From Litchfieldia salsa (GTDB lineage Bacteria > Bacillota > Bacilli > Bacillales > Bacillaceae_L), in assembly GCF_900104555.1 (NCBI RefSeq), contig NZ_FNJU01000007.1, forward strand, positions 1 through 64,000: a DNA stretch of 64,000 nucleotides. Reading direction: 5' to 3'. The number at the start of each line of letters is the position of its first letter. Within the stretch, counting starts at the first letter, position 1. Positions 34,037-42,817 of the stretch are shown here, in pieces. Made by a program: the position numbers and the translations under genes. The notes beneath the pieces are model-generated. The model saw only the letters and a program-made list of their open reading frames with translations. It did not search any database and was not told where the DNA came from.

Positions 34037-34195
34037 TTAGGCTCTTTTCGTATAAATTGTTGCTTTTAATGCCGCAGGCTGAATACACTCCGCGTCCGGC
34101 GGGTGACCAGTGAGCCTCCTCGTCGCTTATGCTCCTGCGGGGTCTCACCTTGGCCACTGGTCCCGCAGGAGTCTACGTGTATTCAACCTGCTTTA
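34037..34195. repeat. dispersed palindromic repeat, copy R3 in the ugpB leader
   Basis: Starts with GGCTCTTTTCGTATAAATTG and continues as the arm GCAGGCTGAATACAC (34074-34088). The core is CCTCCTCGTCGCTTATGC / GCTCCTGCGGGGTCTCAC, and the closing arm GTGTATTCAACCTGC ends at 34191. It lies between the glpP/ugpB hairpin and the ugpB start, i.e. in the 5' untranslated region if the promoter at 34400-34428 is used. Confidence 0.8.
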
Positions 34196-34299
34196 TGACT
34201 ACTCTGTTTAACAGCCAACAAAGGTTACAAAGTAGCCTTGATTGCAAACAATCTTCATTTATTTACACGTATGATAGACACTCCACCTCCCCACAAAAA

Positions 34300-34347
34300 A
34301 GAGACCTCAAATGGATTGGCTAATAGCCAACCGAATTTGAGGTCTCT
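34300..34347. terminator. glpP terminator and likely GlpP-controlled attenuator before ugpB
   Basis: AGAGACCTCAAAT pairs with ATTTGAGGTCTCT, with inner TTGGCTA/TAGCCAA pairing; on the minus strand a run of seven T follows. It is 125 bp below the glpP stop and 289 bp above ugpB. A GlpP-type antiterminator encoded next door could let transcription pass this hairpin when glycerol 3-phosphate is present. Confidence 0.75.
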
Positions 34348-34399
34348 CTAATTGAACCCTGTTAGTTATTTACTTTACATTTAGAATATTACTCTTTTT

Positions 34400-34428
34400 T
34401 TATTAAGTACGTTTCATAGAATTGTAAA
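34400..34428 (-). promoter_or_regulatory. candidate ugp promoter upstream of the attenuator hairpin
   Basis: Minus-strand TTTACA (34423-34428), 17-bp spacer, TAATAA (34400-34405). Transcription from here would run through about 50 nt of leader into the hairpin at 34300-34347. Confidence 0.4.
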
Positions 34429-34465
34429 TTAATATAAAGTTACTTTTAAGATAACTTGTCCCTTT

Positions 34466-35098
34466 TTACAATGTTGAATATTCAACATCCTGTTTGAATA
34501 AATCCGCTTTCCATATATCTATATTAGAGGTTGTGACAGCCAACGCACCACTTTCTAGTGCTTCCTTCACATGGGAAACCTCTGACAACAAGCCTCCAGT
34601 AATAACCGGCATCTTCACATTTTCTGAAACTAAGCGAATAATATGTGGAAGACGTGAAGGCATGATTTCAAGGATATCTGCCCTACTTTGATCCATTGAA
34701 TCGAGTAGTTGTTTATAAACCTCTGAATCAATCATGAACACACGCTGCACAACCATCAATTTATGCTTTTTTGCTTTTAAAATTAAACCCGGTTTTGTTG
34801 TAACAATTCCAATTGGTTTTACATAATTCGCAATGAAATCGATTCCTTCATTATTAATACTCAACCCACTAATCTTTTCAATATGGATAAATACAGGTAA
34901 CCCCTCTTTTCTAAAAAGGTCAACATACCCCTTCACTGACATAATCGTACCTGTCATCAGAAACACTGCACTTATTTTATCCTTATGTTCCAGAACCTTT
35001 TCAATATGCCTTGGCTCTTTTACAGCAGCAATTTTCTGCAAGTTAGACAATCGATCAAAAAACAGTTTCTTTTCATCTACCTTAACGATGGTACCCAC
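34466..35098 (-). CDS. glpP: glycerol-3-phosphate-responsive antiterminator GlpP
   Basis: The 210-residue protein matches the GlpP family TIM-barrel-like fold: SAVFLMTGTI, VFIHIEKISGL, TTKPGLILKAKKHKLMVVQRVFM, and DILEIMPSRLPHIIR...VITGGLL. In B. subtilis GlpP with glycerol 3-phosphate acts on mRNA leaders of glp genes to prevent termination. The GTG start at 35098 sits inside a G-rich stretch with no well-spaced binding site, so the exact N-terminus is uncertain. It lies directly upstream of the ugp operon with a terminator in between, suggesting it controls that operon. Confidence 0.9.
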   Translation of the reverse strand: MGTIVKVDEKKLFFDRLSNLQKIAAVKEPRHIEKVLEHKDKISAVFLMTGTIMSVKGYVDLFRKEGLPVFIHIEKISGLSINNEGIDFIANYVKPIGIVTTKPGLILKAKKHKLMVVQRVFMIDSEVYKQLLDSMDQSRADILEIMPSRLPHIIRLVSENVKMPVITGGLLSEVSHVKEALESGALAVTTSNIDIWKADLFKQDVEYSTL

Positions 35099-35422
35099 CC
35101 CCTGTATCCATAAGTATAGAATTAACTATGAGTACAAGGGTAAGTGATTAAGGTTAATCTCCTTATAATAAAGTATTAATTTTATGTAAAACCTTGGGAA
35201 TCCTTATGTAATAATTTCTTATTTAATCCACTCAATCATATTCTTACACTAGCTATTTTTTTAAATGCTTCTCCAAATTTATATAAAATTTAACCTCATT
35301 AATTCCACTCTTACATATATTCTATAAAACGCGACTTATTGAATATGAAAATAATCATTACATAACCTTTGTTTTCTTGCTAATACTATAAAAAATTCAT
35401 ATTTTTACTCTGGAGGCTATCA

Positions 35423-36004
35423 ATGGAATTTATTTGGAAAACAATTGTTTTAGTAATGGCATCCTTACTTCTCCTTAGAATATCTGGAAGAAAATCAATT
35501 TCCCAGCTTACCATTCCAACCACTGTTATCATGATTTCAATAGGAACGATTATTGTGCAACCGATTATAGAAAAAAGTATAACTAAAACAATTGCTATTA
35601 TTACCTTATTAATTCTTGTTCTTGTTTTAGTTGAACTTCTTCAGCTAAAACTAAATCTATTTGAAAAACTCTTTACCGGAAAATCAATAATTGTTATAAA
35701 AAATGGAGCACTACAAACGAAGAACTTAAAGAAACTTAGAATCACAAGCGATAAATTAGAAATGCAGCTAAGAGAAAAGGGAATTTCTAACATAGAAGAT
35801 ATAAAAAATGCAACCATAGAACCAAACGGGCAGCTCGGCTATGAACTAATGCCTGATGCTAAACCGTTGACTGTTGGAGAATTCAAAAAGTTGATGAGTG
35901 CCTTTATAAATCAACAAAGTTCAACGCCTTCAGTTGATGGTTCCCTCTTTCATGAAGTTATTAACAAAAAGCATAAAACACCTCATAATGATAAGTTAAA
36001 GTAG
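35423..36004 (+). CDS. DUF421 (YetF-like) membrane protein
   Basis: A 193-residue protein with three N-terminal membrane segments followed by a small cytosolic domain (SIIVIKNGALQTKNLKKLRITSDKLEMQLREKGI) that typifies DUF421/YetF proteins. B. subtilis relatives such as YetF are spore-inner-membrane proteins of poorly known function, some linked to germination. It is somewhat shorter than many relatives. ATG follows TGGAGG. The gene-free stretch 35099-35422 between it and glpP is a divergent promoter region in which I see no clear motif. Confidence 0.85.
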   Translation: MEFIWKTIVLVMASLLLLRISGRKSISQLTIPTTVIMISIGTIIVQPIIEKSITKTIAIITLLILVLVLVELLQLKLNLFEKLFTGKSIIVIKNGALQTKNLKKLRITSDKLEMQLREKGISNIEDIKNATIEPNGQLGYELMPDAKPLTVGEFKKLMSAFINQQSSTPSVDGSLFHEVINKKHKTPHNDKLK

Positions 36005-36206
36005 GAGAGACTACTTTCTAAAAAGAGATGGTGTGTCATATCTAAAAAAGATGATTAAATTAACCGTAAATTCTCTGTTGCTTAAACAAACCATGTTAAC
36101 TCCTATTTTTATTTTGATTAAATATGGTCTAACTTTCACATAGAAAAACCAGCCATTTCTGCTGGTTATCTCTTTTACACATAATGAAATTTGATTTTTC
36201 AAAGCC

Positions 36207-37877
36207 TCAACTAGATATTTTCATATCTTTGCTTTCATTTTCTGCTAGATGTTTTGCTGCAATGTATGAAAATACCATGGCAGGTCCAAGCGTCGACCCT
36301 GGTCCTGGATAAGTCCTTCCCATCACTGATGCTGAACAGTTACCAGTTGCATATAATCCCGATATTGGCTCGCCATCTTTCAGAACTCGCGCATACTCAT
36401 CTGTTACCATTCCACCTTTAGTGCCTAGATCCCCCGGATATATTTTCACAGCATAGAATGGACCTTTTTCAATTTTACCAAGGTTAGGATTTTTATAGTT
36501 AGGGTCTCCATAATAGTTATCATAGGTAGTTCTACCACGTTCAAAATCTTCATCAACGCCTTTATCTGCAAACTCATTAAATCGAAGGATAGTTGATTGT
36601 AGATTCTCTGAATTAATCTCACACTTCTCTGCGAGCTCCTCAATTGTATTTGCTTTTAAGAAAAACCCTTCCTCAATATACTCTTTTGGTGTTAATCTAG
36701 GCATGGCCATCCCAAAAATGTAACGATTACGATTACGACTCTCTAAAATAAGCCATGAAGGAATAGCTTTTCCTTCCTTATTTTGTTTTAACATGTCATG
36801 ACCTACATCAACATATGATTGTGATTCATTCATGTAACGTTCTCCACTTTGGTCAACAATTAGTGAATGCGGCATCGACCTTTCCCAAACTAAGAAATGC
36901 CTATTTCCTTTGTGGTCTACTGCAACCGCTCCCCACCAAGAATCATCTAATAATGCCATATCCGCACCAATGTCCATGCATTGCTTAATTACATCGCCTG
37001 TATTATCAGGATTTGCTACAGTCCAGTCTGAACCAACACCTTGATACTTTTGGCGCATTTCTGCATTGCGCTCAAAGCCTCCGGCCGCTAATATCACCGC
37101 ATTACTATACAAAGATAATGGTCCTCCATCCTTTGTTACTTCAATCCCAACAACTTTTTCTCCTTCCATTATTAACCGATTACAAGGAGTGTTTAGCCAT
37201 ACAGGAACATCATATTTTTGGGCTACAAACATTAACTGAGCAACTAATGCATTACCCAACCCAAGTGCCTGCTTACCAGAGATCTTTAATTTTGTTCCTC
37301 TAGCAAACATATCTACTACTTTGAAGAAGTGCTTAAACTGAGTAAAAGCTTTTGGTAAATGTGCTACTTCCGATGTAGAAAAAGGAATTGGAGGCAGCAT
37401 ATCTGAAACACGTAATGTTTTACTAAGCTCTCCTAATTTACATCGATCAAAAAATTCACAATCTAGCGAACGACCAATTTTGCCACCTGGCTTATCTGGA
37501 TAATAATCAGGATAAAGGGTACCTGCAATAAATGACATTCCTTCATTTTGTAAAAATCTAATCATTTCTGGACCATTTTGTAGAAAAGTCATCTTTCTTT
37601 CTTTTGAACTAGCTGGACCAACGTCCTCTATAACCGTTTCAAGATAAGTTAATGCCTCTTCAAAACTATCTTTTAATCCTGCAGCTACTGAAACTGGGTT
37701 ATTTGGAATCCAGACTCCTCCCCCTGAAAGTGATGATGAACCACCCCAGGTACTCGCTTTTTCAATGATTACTGTTTTAAGGCCTTGTTTGGCCGCTGTA
37801 ATTGCTGCTGTAATTGCTCCTGCCCCACTACCTACAACTATTACATCAAAACTTTGATCCTGATTTTGTTCGTTCAT
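36207..37877 (-). CDS. KstD-like 3-ketosteroid-delta1-dehydrogenase family flavoprotein
   Basis: The 556-residue protein has an N-terminal FAD site (VIVVGSGAGAITAAITAAKQG) and C-terminal blocks FYAVKIYPGDLGTKGG, GLYATGNCSASVMG and TYPGPGSTLGPAM. These fit 3-oxosteroid 1-dehydrogenases very closely, including the Tyr-x3-Gly and GTKGG parts of the active site; the wider fumarate-reductase-like family is the alternative. It would introduce a double bond in ring A of a steroid or similar cyclic ketone. I set the start at the ATG 37877 after AAAGGGGAG; 13 upstream codons are probably untranslated. It follows an SDR gene with a 135-bp gap. Confidence 0.82.
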   Translation of the reverse strand: MNEQNQDQSFDVIVVGSGAGAITAAITAAKQGLKTVIIEKASTWGGSSSLSGGGVWIPNNPVSVAAGLKDSFEEALTYLETVIEDVGPASSKERKMTFLQNGPEMIRFLQNEGMSFIAGTLYPDYYPDKPGGKIGRSLDCEFFDRCKLGELSKTLRVSDMLPPIPFSTSEVAHLPKAFTQFKHFFKVVDMFARGTKLKISGKQALGLGNALVAQLMFVAQKYDVPVWLNTPCNRLIMEGEKVVGIEVTKDGGPLSLYSNAVILAAGGFERNAEMRQKYQGVGSDWTVANPDNTGDVIKQCMDIGADMALLDDSWWGAVAVDHKGNRHFLVWERSMPHSLIVDQSGERYMNESQSYVDVGHDMLKQNKEGKAIPSWLILESRNRNRYIFGMAMPRLTPKEYIEEGFFLKANTIEELAEKCEINSENLQSTILRFNEFADKGVDEDFERGRTTYDNYYGDPNYKNPNLGKIEKGPFYAVKIYPGDLGTKGGMVTDEYARVLKDGEPISGLYATGNCSASVMGRTYPGPGSTLGPAMVFSYIAAKHLAENESKDMKISS

Positions 37878-38012
37878 GTACAACTCCCCTTTTCCGCTAT
37901 TTGGTAAAAAGTGCACTAAACGTTGCTGTAGATAAGATGGAATAACTATTTTATCAAAAGGTACATCAACTAAACGAAGTCAATGCACTCTTAATTTAAC
38001 AATTTTTTAAAA

Positions 38013-38771
38013 TTAAAAAGCTGTCCAACCAGCATCACCAGCAATAACTGTACCATTCACAAAACTTGACTCATCAGAAGCAAGGAACAGAGCAATGTTT
38101 GCAATTTCTTCTGGTTTACCTACGCGTGGATTTACAGCAAGTCCTGGTTGAATACGCCCCATACCGAAGTGGTTAACATTCGTCAATGTAGCACTAATGT
38201 TTGTTTCAACACCACCTGGCGCAATCGCATTACAGCGAATTCCATTGTTAGCATACATATAACCTGTATTCTTTGTGAATCCAACCACTGCATGTTTAGA
38301 AGCTGTATAGGCAGCCCCTGCTCTTGCCCCTTGAATTCCTCCAGCAGACGCTATGTTAATGATGACTCCACTTTCTTTCTCTAAAAAAATTGTTAATGCT
38401 TTACGTGTAGATCTCATAACACTTGTTGTATTAATTGCAAATACCTTTTCCCATAGTTCATCTTCCATATCACCAGCAGGCACAAAATTATCCATAATTC
38501 CTGCATTATTCACTAAGATGTCTAAGGTTCCATATGTATTTACTGCTGTATCAATTAAATTTTGAATATCTTCTTCTTTCGCTACATTTGCCTTGACAGC
38601 AATTGCTTCTCCACCATTAGATGCGATTTCTTCTACCGTAAGATTCGCTGCATCAATATTAATATCAGAGACTACTACCTTTGCCCCTTCTCGTGCATAC
38701 GTAATCGCAATCTCTTTCCCCATTCCAGAGGCTGCTCCTGTAACTACTGCTACCTTATTTTCAAGTCTCAA
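38013..38771 (-). CDS. SDR family oxidoreductase
   Basis: A classical SDR of 252 residues: cofactor motif TGAASGMGKEIA, NNAG, and the catalytic YTASK (with Ser in NIASAGG). It oxidises or reduces a hydroxyl/keto group with NAD(P). I chose the TTG at 38771 after GGGGGAG; a GTG five codons earlier is within the binding site. Together with the KstD-like gene downstream and a divergent TetR gene, it may form a small steroid or cyclic-ketone catabolic unit. Confidence 0.88.
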   Translation of the reverse strand: MRLENKVAVVTGAASGMGKEIAITYAREGAKVVVSDINIDAANLTVEEIASNGGEAIAVKANVAKEEDIQNLIDTAVNTYGTLDILVNNAGIMDNFVPAGDMEDELWEKVFAINTTSVMRSTRKALTIFLEKESGVIINIASAGGIQGARAGAAYTASKHAVVGFTKNTGYMYANNGIRCNAIAPGGVETNISATLTNVNHFGMGRIQPGLAVNPRVGKPEEIANIALFLASDESSFVNGTVIAGDAGWTAF

Positions 38772-38976
38772 TGTATTCTCCCCCACCTTTTATTGAATGC
38801 GCTACCAATTTTCAGTTCTTTTAAACAGATGTTGATTAAGGTTTTCCCCTATTTATAGTATAATTAACTACATTAAGTTCATTCAATAAGCAAAACTTGT
38901 TCCAAATGTTCATTAGTAAACAATAAAACTCACATTTGTTTTGTAAACGAAAATTATTGAACACTGGAGGCTCTCT

Positions 38977-39564
38977 ATGTCTAATAAAAATAGTCATACA
39001 GATCGAAGAATCTTCAAATCAAAGAAAGCATTAAAAGAAGCGATTATTCTATTAATGCACGAAAAAGATTTTAAGGATATTACCATAAAAGATATGGTAG
39101 AGGCCGCTAATTTAAACCGAGGTACTTTCTACAAACATTATCAATACAAAGAGGATGTTCTTGAAGATATCATTGATGAAGTATTAACAGACTTAATTCA
39201 TTCATATCGTGAACCCTATATACATATAGACACATTCGATGTTAACAAGTTAACCACTAATTCAATTAAAATCTTTGAACATGTACATAAATACTCTGAC
39301 TTTTATAAGTTGATTGTAAGTTCAAGTGTATTAACTTTCTTTCAGCACAAAATTACGTATGCTCTAAAGGAACTGACCATTCAAGAACTTCCTGTACGGT
39401 TTCCACATTCAAATATTAATAGGGAGCTAATCGCAAGTTATCACACTTATGCGATTTTAGGTCTCATTTTAGAACTTATAAATGGTAATTTTAAATATAG
39501 CTCTAGCTATATGGCCGAACAATTACTCGCAATTATAAAAAGTAACGCCAATCTATCAAAGTAA
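38977..39564 (+). CDS. TetR/AcrR family regulator
   Basis: The 195-residue protein has an N-terminal TetR helix-turn-helix (KSKKALKEAIILLMHEKDF...IKDMVEAANLNRGTFYKHY) and a ligand domain of a TetR_C_33-like type. It is divergent from the SDR-KstD pair (205-bp gap) and is the likely repressor of it. In the gap, CAAATGT (about 38902) and ACATTTG (about 38932) form a spaced inverted pair that might be its operator. TGGAGG precedes the ATG. Confidence 0.88.
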   Translation: MSNKNSHTDRRIFKSKKALKEAIILLMHEKDFKDITIKDMVEAANLNRGTFYKHYQYKEDVLEDIIDEVLTDLIHSYREPYIHIDTFDVNKLTTNSIKIFEHVHKYSDFYKLIVSSSVLTFFQHKITYALKELTIQELPVRFPHSNINRELIASYHTYAILGLILELINGNFKYSSSYMAEQLLAIIKSNANLSK

Positions 39565-39628
39565 ACTTTATAAAAAAAAGACCACATAGTGATCTCTAAA
39601 ATTTTCTTGACCCAAATCTTAAAACATA

Positions 39629-40318
39629 CTAAAAAAACAAATTGTAAATGAGAGGAAGGATCATAGAGGTGAGAATCGCAGCAGCCCCCATCGCGATACT
39701 TGACACAGCTCCTTGTAACGGACCTTCAACAACTGCTTGACTAGTGCCGATACCATGTGACACGGTTCCTATTCCTAACCCTCTTGAAAATGGATCGTCT
39801 ATTTTGAATAATGATAGGCATAATGGTCCAAATGCAGCGCCAAATATACCTGCAGTAATGACAAGTACCGCGGCCAATGAAGGGTCACCACCGATCATAC
39901 TCACGATTTCAATGGCAACGGGCGTTGTAACTGCTTTAACAGCAGCAGCAGCTTGAATCTGTTCGGAAAGGTTAAAAAGTTTTGAAAGGATTATAGCTGA
40001 AGCAATTGTAGCCAAACTTCCTATTGTTAAACATAGTAATGCTAGTCTAGCTTTTTCTTTTAAGATTTTTTGATTTTGGTACATTGGAACAGCCAGAGCA
40101 ACTGTAGCAGGACCTAACAAGTAAGTTAGCCATTCTTTCGCTGGTGTGTACTGTACATAACTCATATCTGCGATTTTAAAAACAAAGATGATGATAATTG
40201 TTGCTGTCAATACTGGTGTCGTAAAAGGATTGGGGTAGTGTTTAGATAATACCTTTGCACCAATATATGCGAGTAAAGTTAAACTAATATTAAATAGAGT
40301 TAGAACGAGAACGCTCAT
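39629..40318 (-). CDS. cidB: CidB/LrgB family membrane protein
   Basis: The 229-residue protein belongs to the LrgB family (GPATVALAVPMYQN, VKAVTTPVAIEIVSMIGG, SHGIGTSQA). With a CidA-like partner it forms a holin/antiholin-like or metabolite transport system tied to acetate/pyruvate overflow. It overlaps cidA by 29 bases and has AAAGGAGG before its ATG. Order cidA-cidB and the divergent LysR gene match ywbH-ywbG-ywbI of B. subtilis. Confidence 0.9.
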   Translation of the reverse strand: MSVLVLTLFNISLTLLAYIGAKVLSKHYPNPFTTPVLTATIIIIFVFKIADMSYVQYTPAKEWLTYLLGPATVALAVPMYQNQKILKEKARLALLCLTIGSLATIASAIILSKLFNLSEQIQAAAAVKAVTTPVAIEIVSMIGGDPSLAAVLVITAGIFGAAFGPLCLSLFKIDDPFSRGLGIGTVSHGIGTSQAVVEGPLQGAVSSIAMGAAAILTSMILPLIYNLFF

Positions 40319-40682
40319 GTTTATGTGCCTCCTTTGCGGATAAATATTGTGTTAGTCCAGAAGTAACAGCTAATCCGATAACCGTGCTGCCTACAATCAT
40401 CACTAACAATTGAAATCCGCTCATAAGAATCAAATCTCCATAATTCATTAATCCTACAGCAAAGGGAACAAAGAATAATGCAAGATGTTTGATTAGATAC
40501 AATGCAGCTTTCTCAATATACTCTACTTTTATAATTCTCTTAATTAAGCATACGTACAAGATGATCATACCTAAGACATTCCCTGGAATCGGTAGGTGAG
40601 TAAGTTTTACTATATAATTTGATCCTGTATATATGACAGTTAATATAAATAATTGCAACAAAATGAATAACATATTTCTCAT
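40290..40682 (-). CDS. cidA: CidA/LrgA family membrane protein
   Basis: A 130-residue LrgA-family protein with four membrane segments and the motif LPIPGNVLGMIILY. The ATG at 40682 follows AAAGGAA; the frame runs further up to 40745 without a binding site and into the R4 repeat. Pairs with cidB. An LTTR box at 41001-41019 lies upstream of the R4 repeat in the orientation expected for its promoter. Confidence 0.88.
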   Translation of the reverse strand: MRNMLFILLQLFILTVIYTGSNYIVKLTHLPIPGNVLGMIILYVCLIKRIIKVEYIEKAALYLIKHLALFFVPFAVGLMNYGDLILMSGFQLLVMIVGSTVIGLAVTSGLTQYLSAKEAHKHERSRSNSI

Positions 40683-40732
40683 GTACTTCACATTCCTTTC
40701 AATATATATCTTAGGTATATGAACTTTCCATT

Positions 40733-40834
40733 CGCTACGAGCCACTCCCTTTCCGCGGGGCAGGAGCCTCCTCGTCGCAAAAGCTCCTGCGGGGTCTCAT
40801 CTGACCTGCAAATCACGCAGGAGTTTCGTGGCTC
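40733..40834. repeat. dispersed palindromic repeat, copy R4
   Basis: Arms CTACGAGCCACTCC and GGAGTTTCGTGGCTC enclose the family core CCTCCTCGTCGC and GCTCCTGCGGGGTCTCA. Located between cidA and its presumed LysR site, so it would lie in the cidA leader. Confidence 0.75.
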
Positions 40835-41000
40835 TTCACTCATTCCAAGTACCTATGTAACAGTATTAAAATATAATTTTCCAAAACCTTCCTTTCCCCC
40901 TTCAAAAAAGGAACAATTTAATACTCTTCCCCTACCAACTTCTTACTTTTTATAATATAATAGAATCACAAATTCCTTAAATACATATTTATTATCCGAA

Positions 41001-41019
41001 TTATGCATTTTGGTTATAA
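41001..41019 (-). promoter_or_regulatory. LysR-type box upstream of cidAB
   Basis: Minus strand: TTAT-N11-ATAA with N11 AACCAAAATGC, a classic T-N11-A dyad. A block of about 40 bp around it (40979-41021) matches the block at 47229-47271 with identical spacing, in the same orientation. It lies 51 bp from the start of the divergent LysR gene. Confidence 0.65.
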
Positions 41020-41069
41020 CTCACCCCTGAACGACCGTTTGACAATCTTACTAAAAAAGGAGTTTGTTT

Positions 41070-41957
41070 ATGGATATCAGACATTTAGCCTATTTTTCAG
41101 AAGTAGCCAAACACTTAAGCTTTACAAAAGCAGCCTCAACCTTACATGTATCTCAACCTTCAATCAGTAAAGCTATCAAGCAAATTGAGTTAGAATTAGG
41201 TGTCCCCTTGTTTTACAGGTCAAAACAATTAGAATTAACCGATGCTGGAAAAGCAGTGTTAGTTAATGCTAAACATGTACTAGATGCCTTTCAAAACCTC
41301 ACCACTGAACTAACGGATATTCTTGAATTAAAAAAAGGTGAGATTAAGATTGGTATTCCACCTATAGTTGGTCCAGCCTTTTTTTCAAAATTGATAGGTA
41401 AATACAAAGAAATACACCCCTATGTTGAAATCATATTAACCGAAGTCGGATCAAAAAAAATAAAAGAGGGCATAGAAGACGGGTCTCTAGATATTGGGCT
41501 AATTTGCAATCTACCAGTAAAAAATGGCAAGTTTGAAATAATGAAAGTTATTCATGATCCATTAATGCTTGTCGTGCATAAACAAAATCCATTGGCTAAC
41601 TATACAGAAATAGATTTATCTGATCTTGAAAATGAACATTTCATTTTATATCAACAAGATTTCACTCTTCATGATCGCATAATAGAAGAATGTTCAAGTA
41701 AAGGGTATTACCCTAAGATTGTATGTCAAAGTTCCCAAAAAGACTTTATGGTAGAGATGGTGGAAGCTAAACTAGGTGTTGCCCTTTTACCTGGTAGAAT
41801 TGCTCAATCTATTCATAATACCAACATTACTGCAATTAACTTATTGGATACAAATATAAGCCTAGAGCTTGGCTTAGTATGGCGGAAGGATAAGTATTTA
41901 CCTTATGCTGTTCGTGAATTAATCTCCATGTCAGAGGAATTTATTAAAGAAAAGTGA
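41070..41957 (+). CDS. cidR: LysR family regulator (CidR-like)
   Basis: The 295-residue protein has an N-terminal LTTR helix-turn-helix (HLAYFSEVAKHLSFTKAAST...VSQPSISKAIKQIE) and a periplasmic-binding-like effector domain. Position opposite cidAB matches CidR (YwbI). The ATG at 41070 is 7 bases from AAAGGAG; a TTG two codons earlier overlaps the spacer. It likely binds the T-N11-A box at 41001 and perhaps the matching one at 47251. Effector unknown; acetate has been proposed for CidR. Confidence 0.87.
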   Translation: MDIRHLAYFSEVAKHLSFTKAASTLHVSQPSISKAIKQIELELGVPLFYRSKQLELTDAGKAVLVNAKHVLDAFQNLTTELTDILELKKGEIKIGIPPIVGPAFFSKLIGKYKEIHPYVEIILTEVGSKKIKEGIEDGSLDIGLICNLPVKNGKFEIMKVIHDPLMLVVHKQNPLANYTEIDLSDLENEHFILYQQDFTLHDRIIEECSSKGYYPKIVCQSSQKDFMVEMVEAKLGVALLPGRIAQSIHNTNITAINLLDTNISLELGLVWRKDKYLPYAVRELISMSEEFIKEK

Positions 41958-41969
41958 CAATTATTAATG

Positions 41970-42002
41970 AAAAGCAAGAACAACATTCATCCTTGCTTTT
42001 CA
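41970..42002. terminator. bidirectional terminator
   Basis: GAAAAGCAAG pairs with CTTGCTTTTC between the convergent LysR and FAH-family genes. Confidence 0.8.
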
Positions 42003-42019
42003 CTAAACTATTCTTAAAC

Positions 42020-42787
42020 TTATTTAACACCTTTAATAACCGGATTAACCAGTGAGCCAATTTCCATAATCCTACATTCTATTTTATCTCCTGGCTTTAA
42101 AAACTCAGCCCCTACCGGACTTCCTGTTAAAATAACGTCACCCGGTTTTAGTGTCATAATACTGGAAAGGTAACTAATCATTTGAGTAATAGAAATAATC
42201 ATTAAGTCTGTTGAACTATCTTGTTTTTTTATTCCATTTTGGTAGGCTTCAACCTGAACTTTGGCTAAATCTAACTCTGTCTCGATTACTGGGCCAAGTG
42301 GTGTAAACGTATCAAATGACTTTCCAAGTGTCCAATGTCCATCTTTATGAAAATACTGTGGAGCTGTGATATCATTTGCGATTGTATAGCCAAAAATAGA
42401 ATCTAACACTTTATCCTCATCAACTTGATACGTTTCTTTACCGATTACAACTGCAAGTTCTGACTCGAACTTCACTTCTCCAACTGATTCCGGGATTCTA
42501 ATTTCTACTCCAGGGCCAATTACAGATGAAGTTGGTTTAAAGAAGAATACTGGTAAATCTTGTGGTTTTTCTGGACGATCTTTTTCAGTCGCAACATAAT
42601 TTGCACCGATTCCAATCACTTGATTAGGCTCTAGTGGTGAGATTAAAGTTACTTCACTTTCAGCAAGTATTTCGCCAGTTTTTTCCCACTCACCAAAAAT
42701 ATCTCCAGAAATCTCTTCTATCCCATCTTCTGTTACAATTCCCGTTAGTTTATTATTCTCTTTATCCATAAATCTTACAATCCTCAT
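42020..42787 (-). CDS. fumarylacetoacetate hydrolase family protein
   Basis: The 255-residue protein has the FAH fold signatures IGIGANYVATEKD, the metal ligands in VKFESELAVVIGK (ExE) and NDITA, and DVILTGSPVG. Family members hydrolyse C-C bonds, decarboxylate or isomerise oxo acids. The last gene of an operon with malate synthase G (gap 30 bp) and a glycoside hydrolase. Oxaloacetate decarboxylase or acylpyruvase activity would fit next to malate synthase, but this is speculative. Confidence 0.87.
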   Translation of the reverse strand: MRIVRFMDKENNKLTGIVTEDGIEEISGDIFGEWEKTGEILAESEVTLISPLEPNQVIGIGANYVATEKDRPEKPQDLPVFFFKPTSSVIGPGVEIRIPESVGEVKFESELAVVIGKETYQVDEDKVLDSIFGYTIANDITAPQYFHKDGHWTLGKSFDTFTPLGPVIETELDLAKVQVEAYQNGIKKQDSSTDLMIISITQMISYLSSIMTLKPGDVILTGSPVGAEFLKPGDKIECRIMEIGSLVNPVIKGVK

Positions 42788-42817
42788 CGCGTCTCTCTCC
42801 CTACAAAAATCTATCTT

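Noticed and set aside
36011-36202. 63-aa frame between the DUF421 and KstD-like genes
   Set aside because: No binding site and no family resemblance; probably chance in AT-rich DNA.
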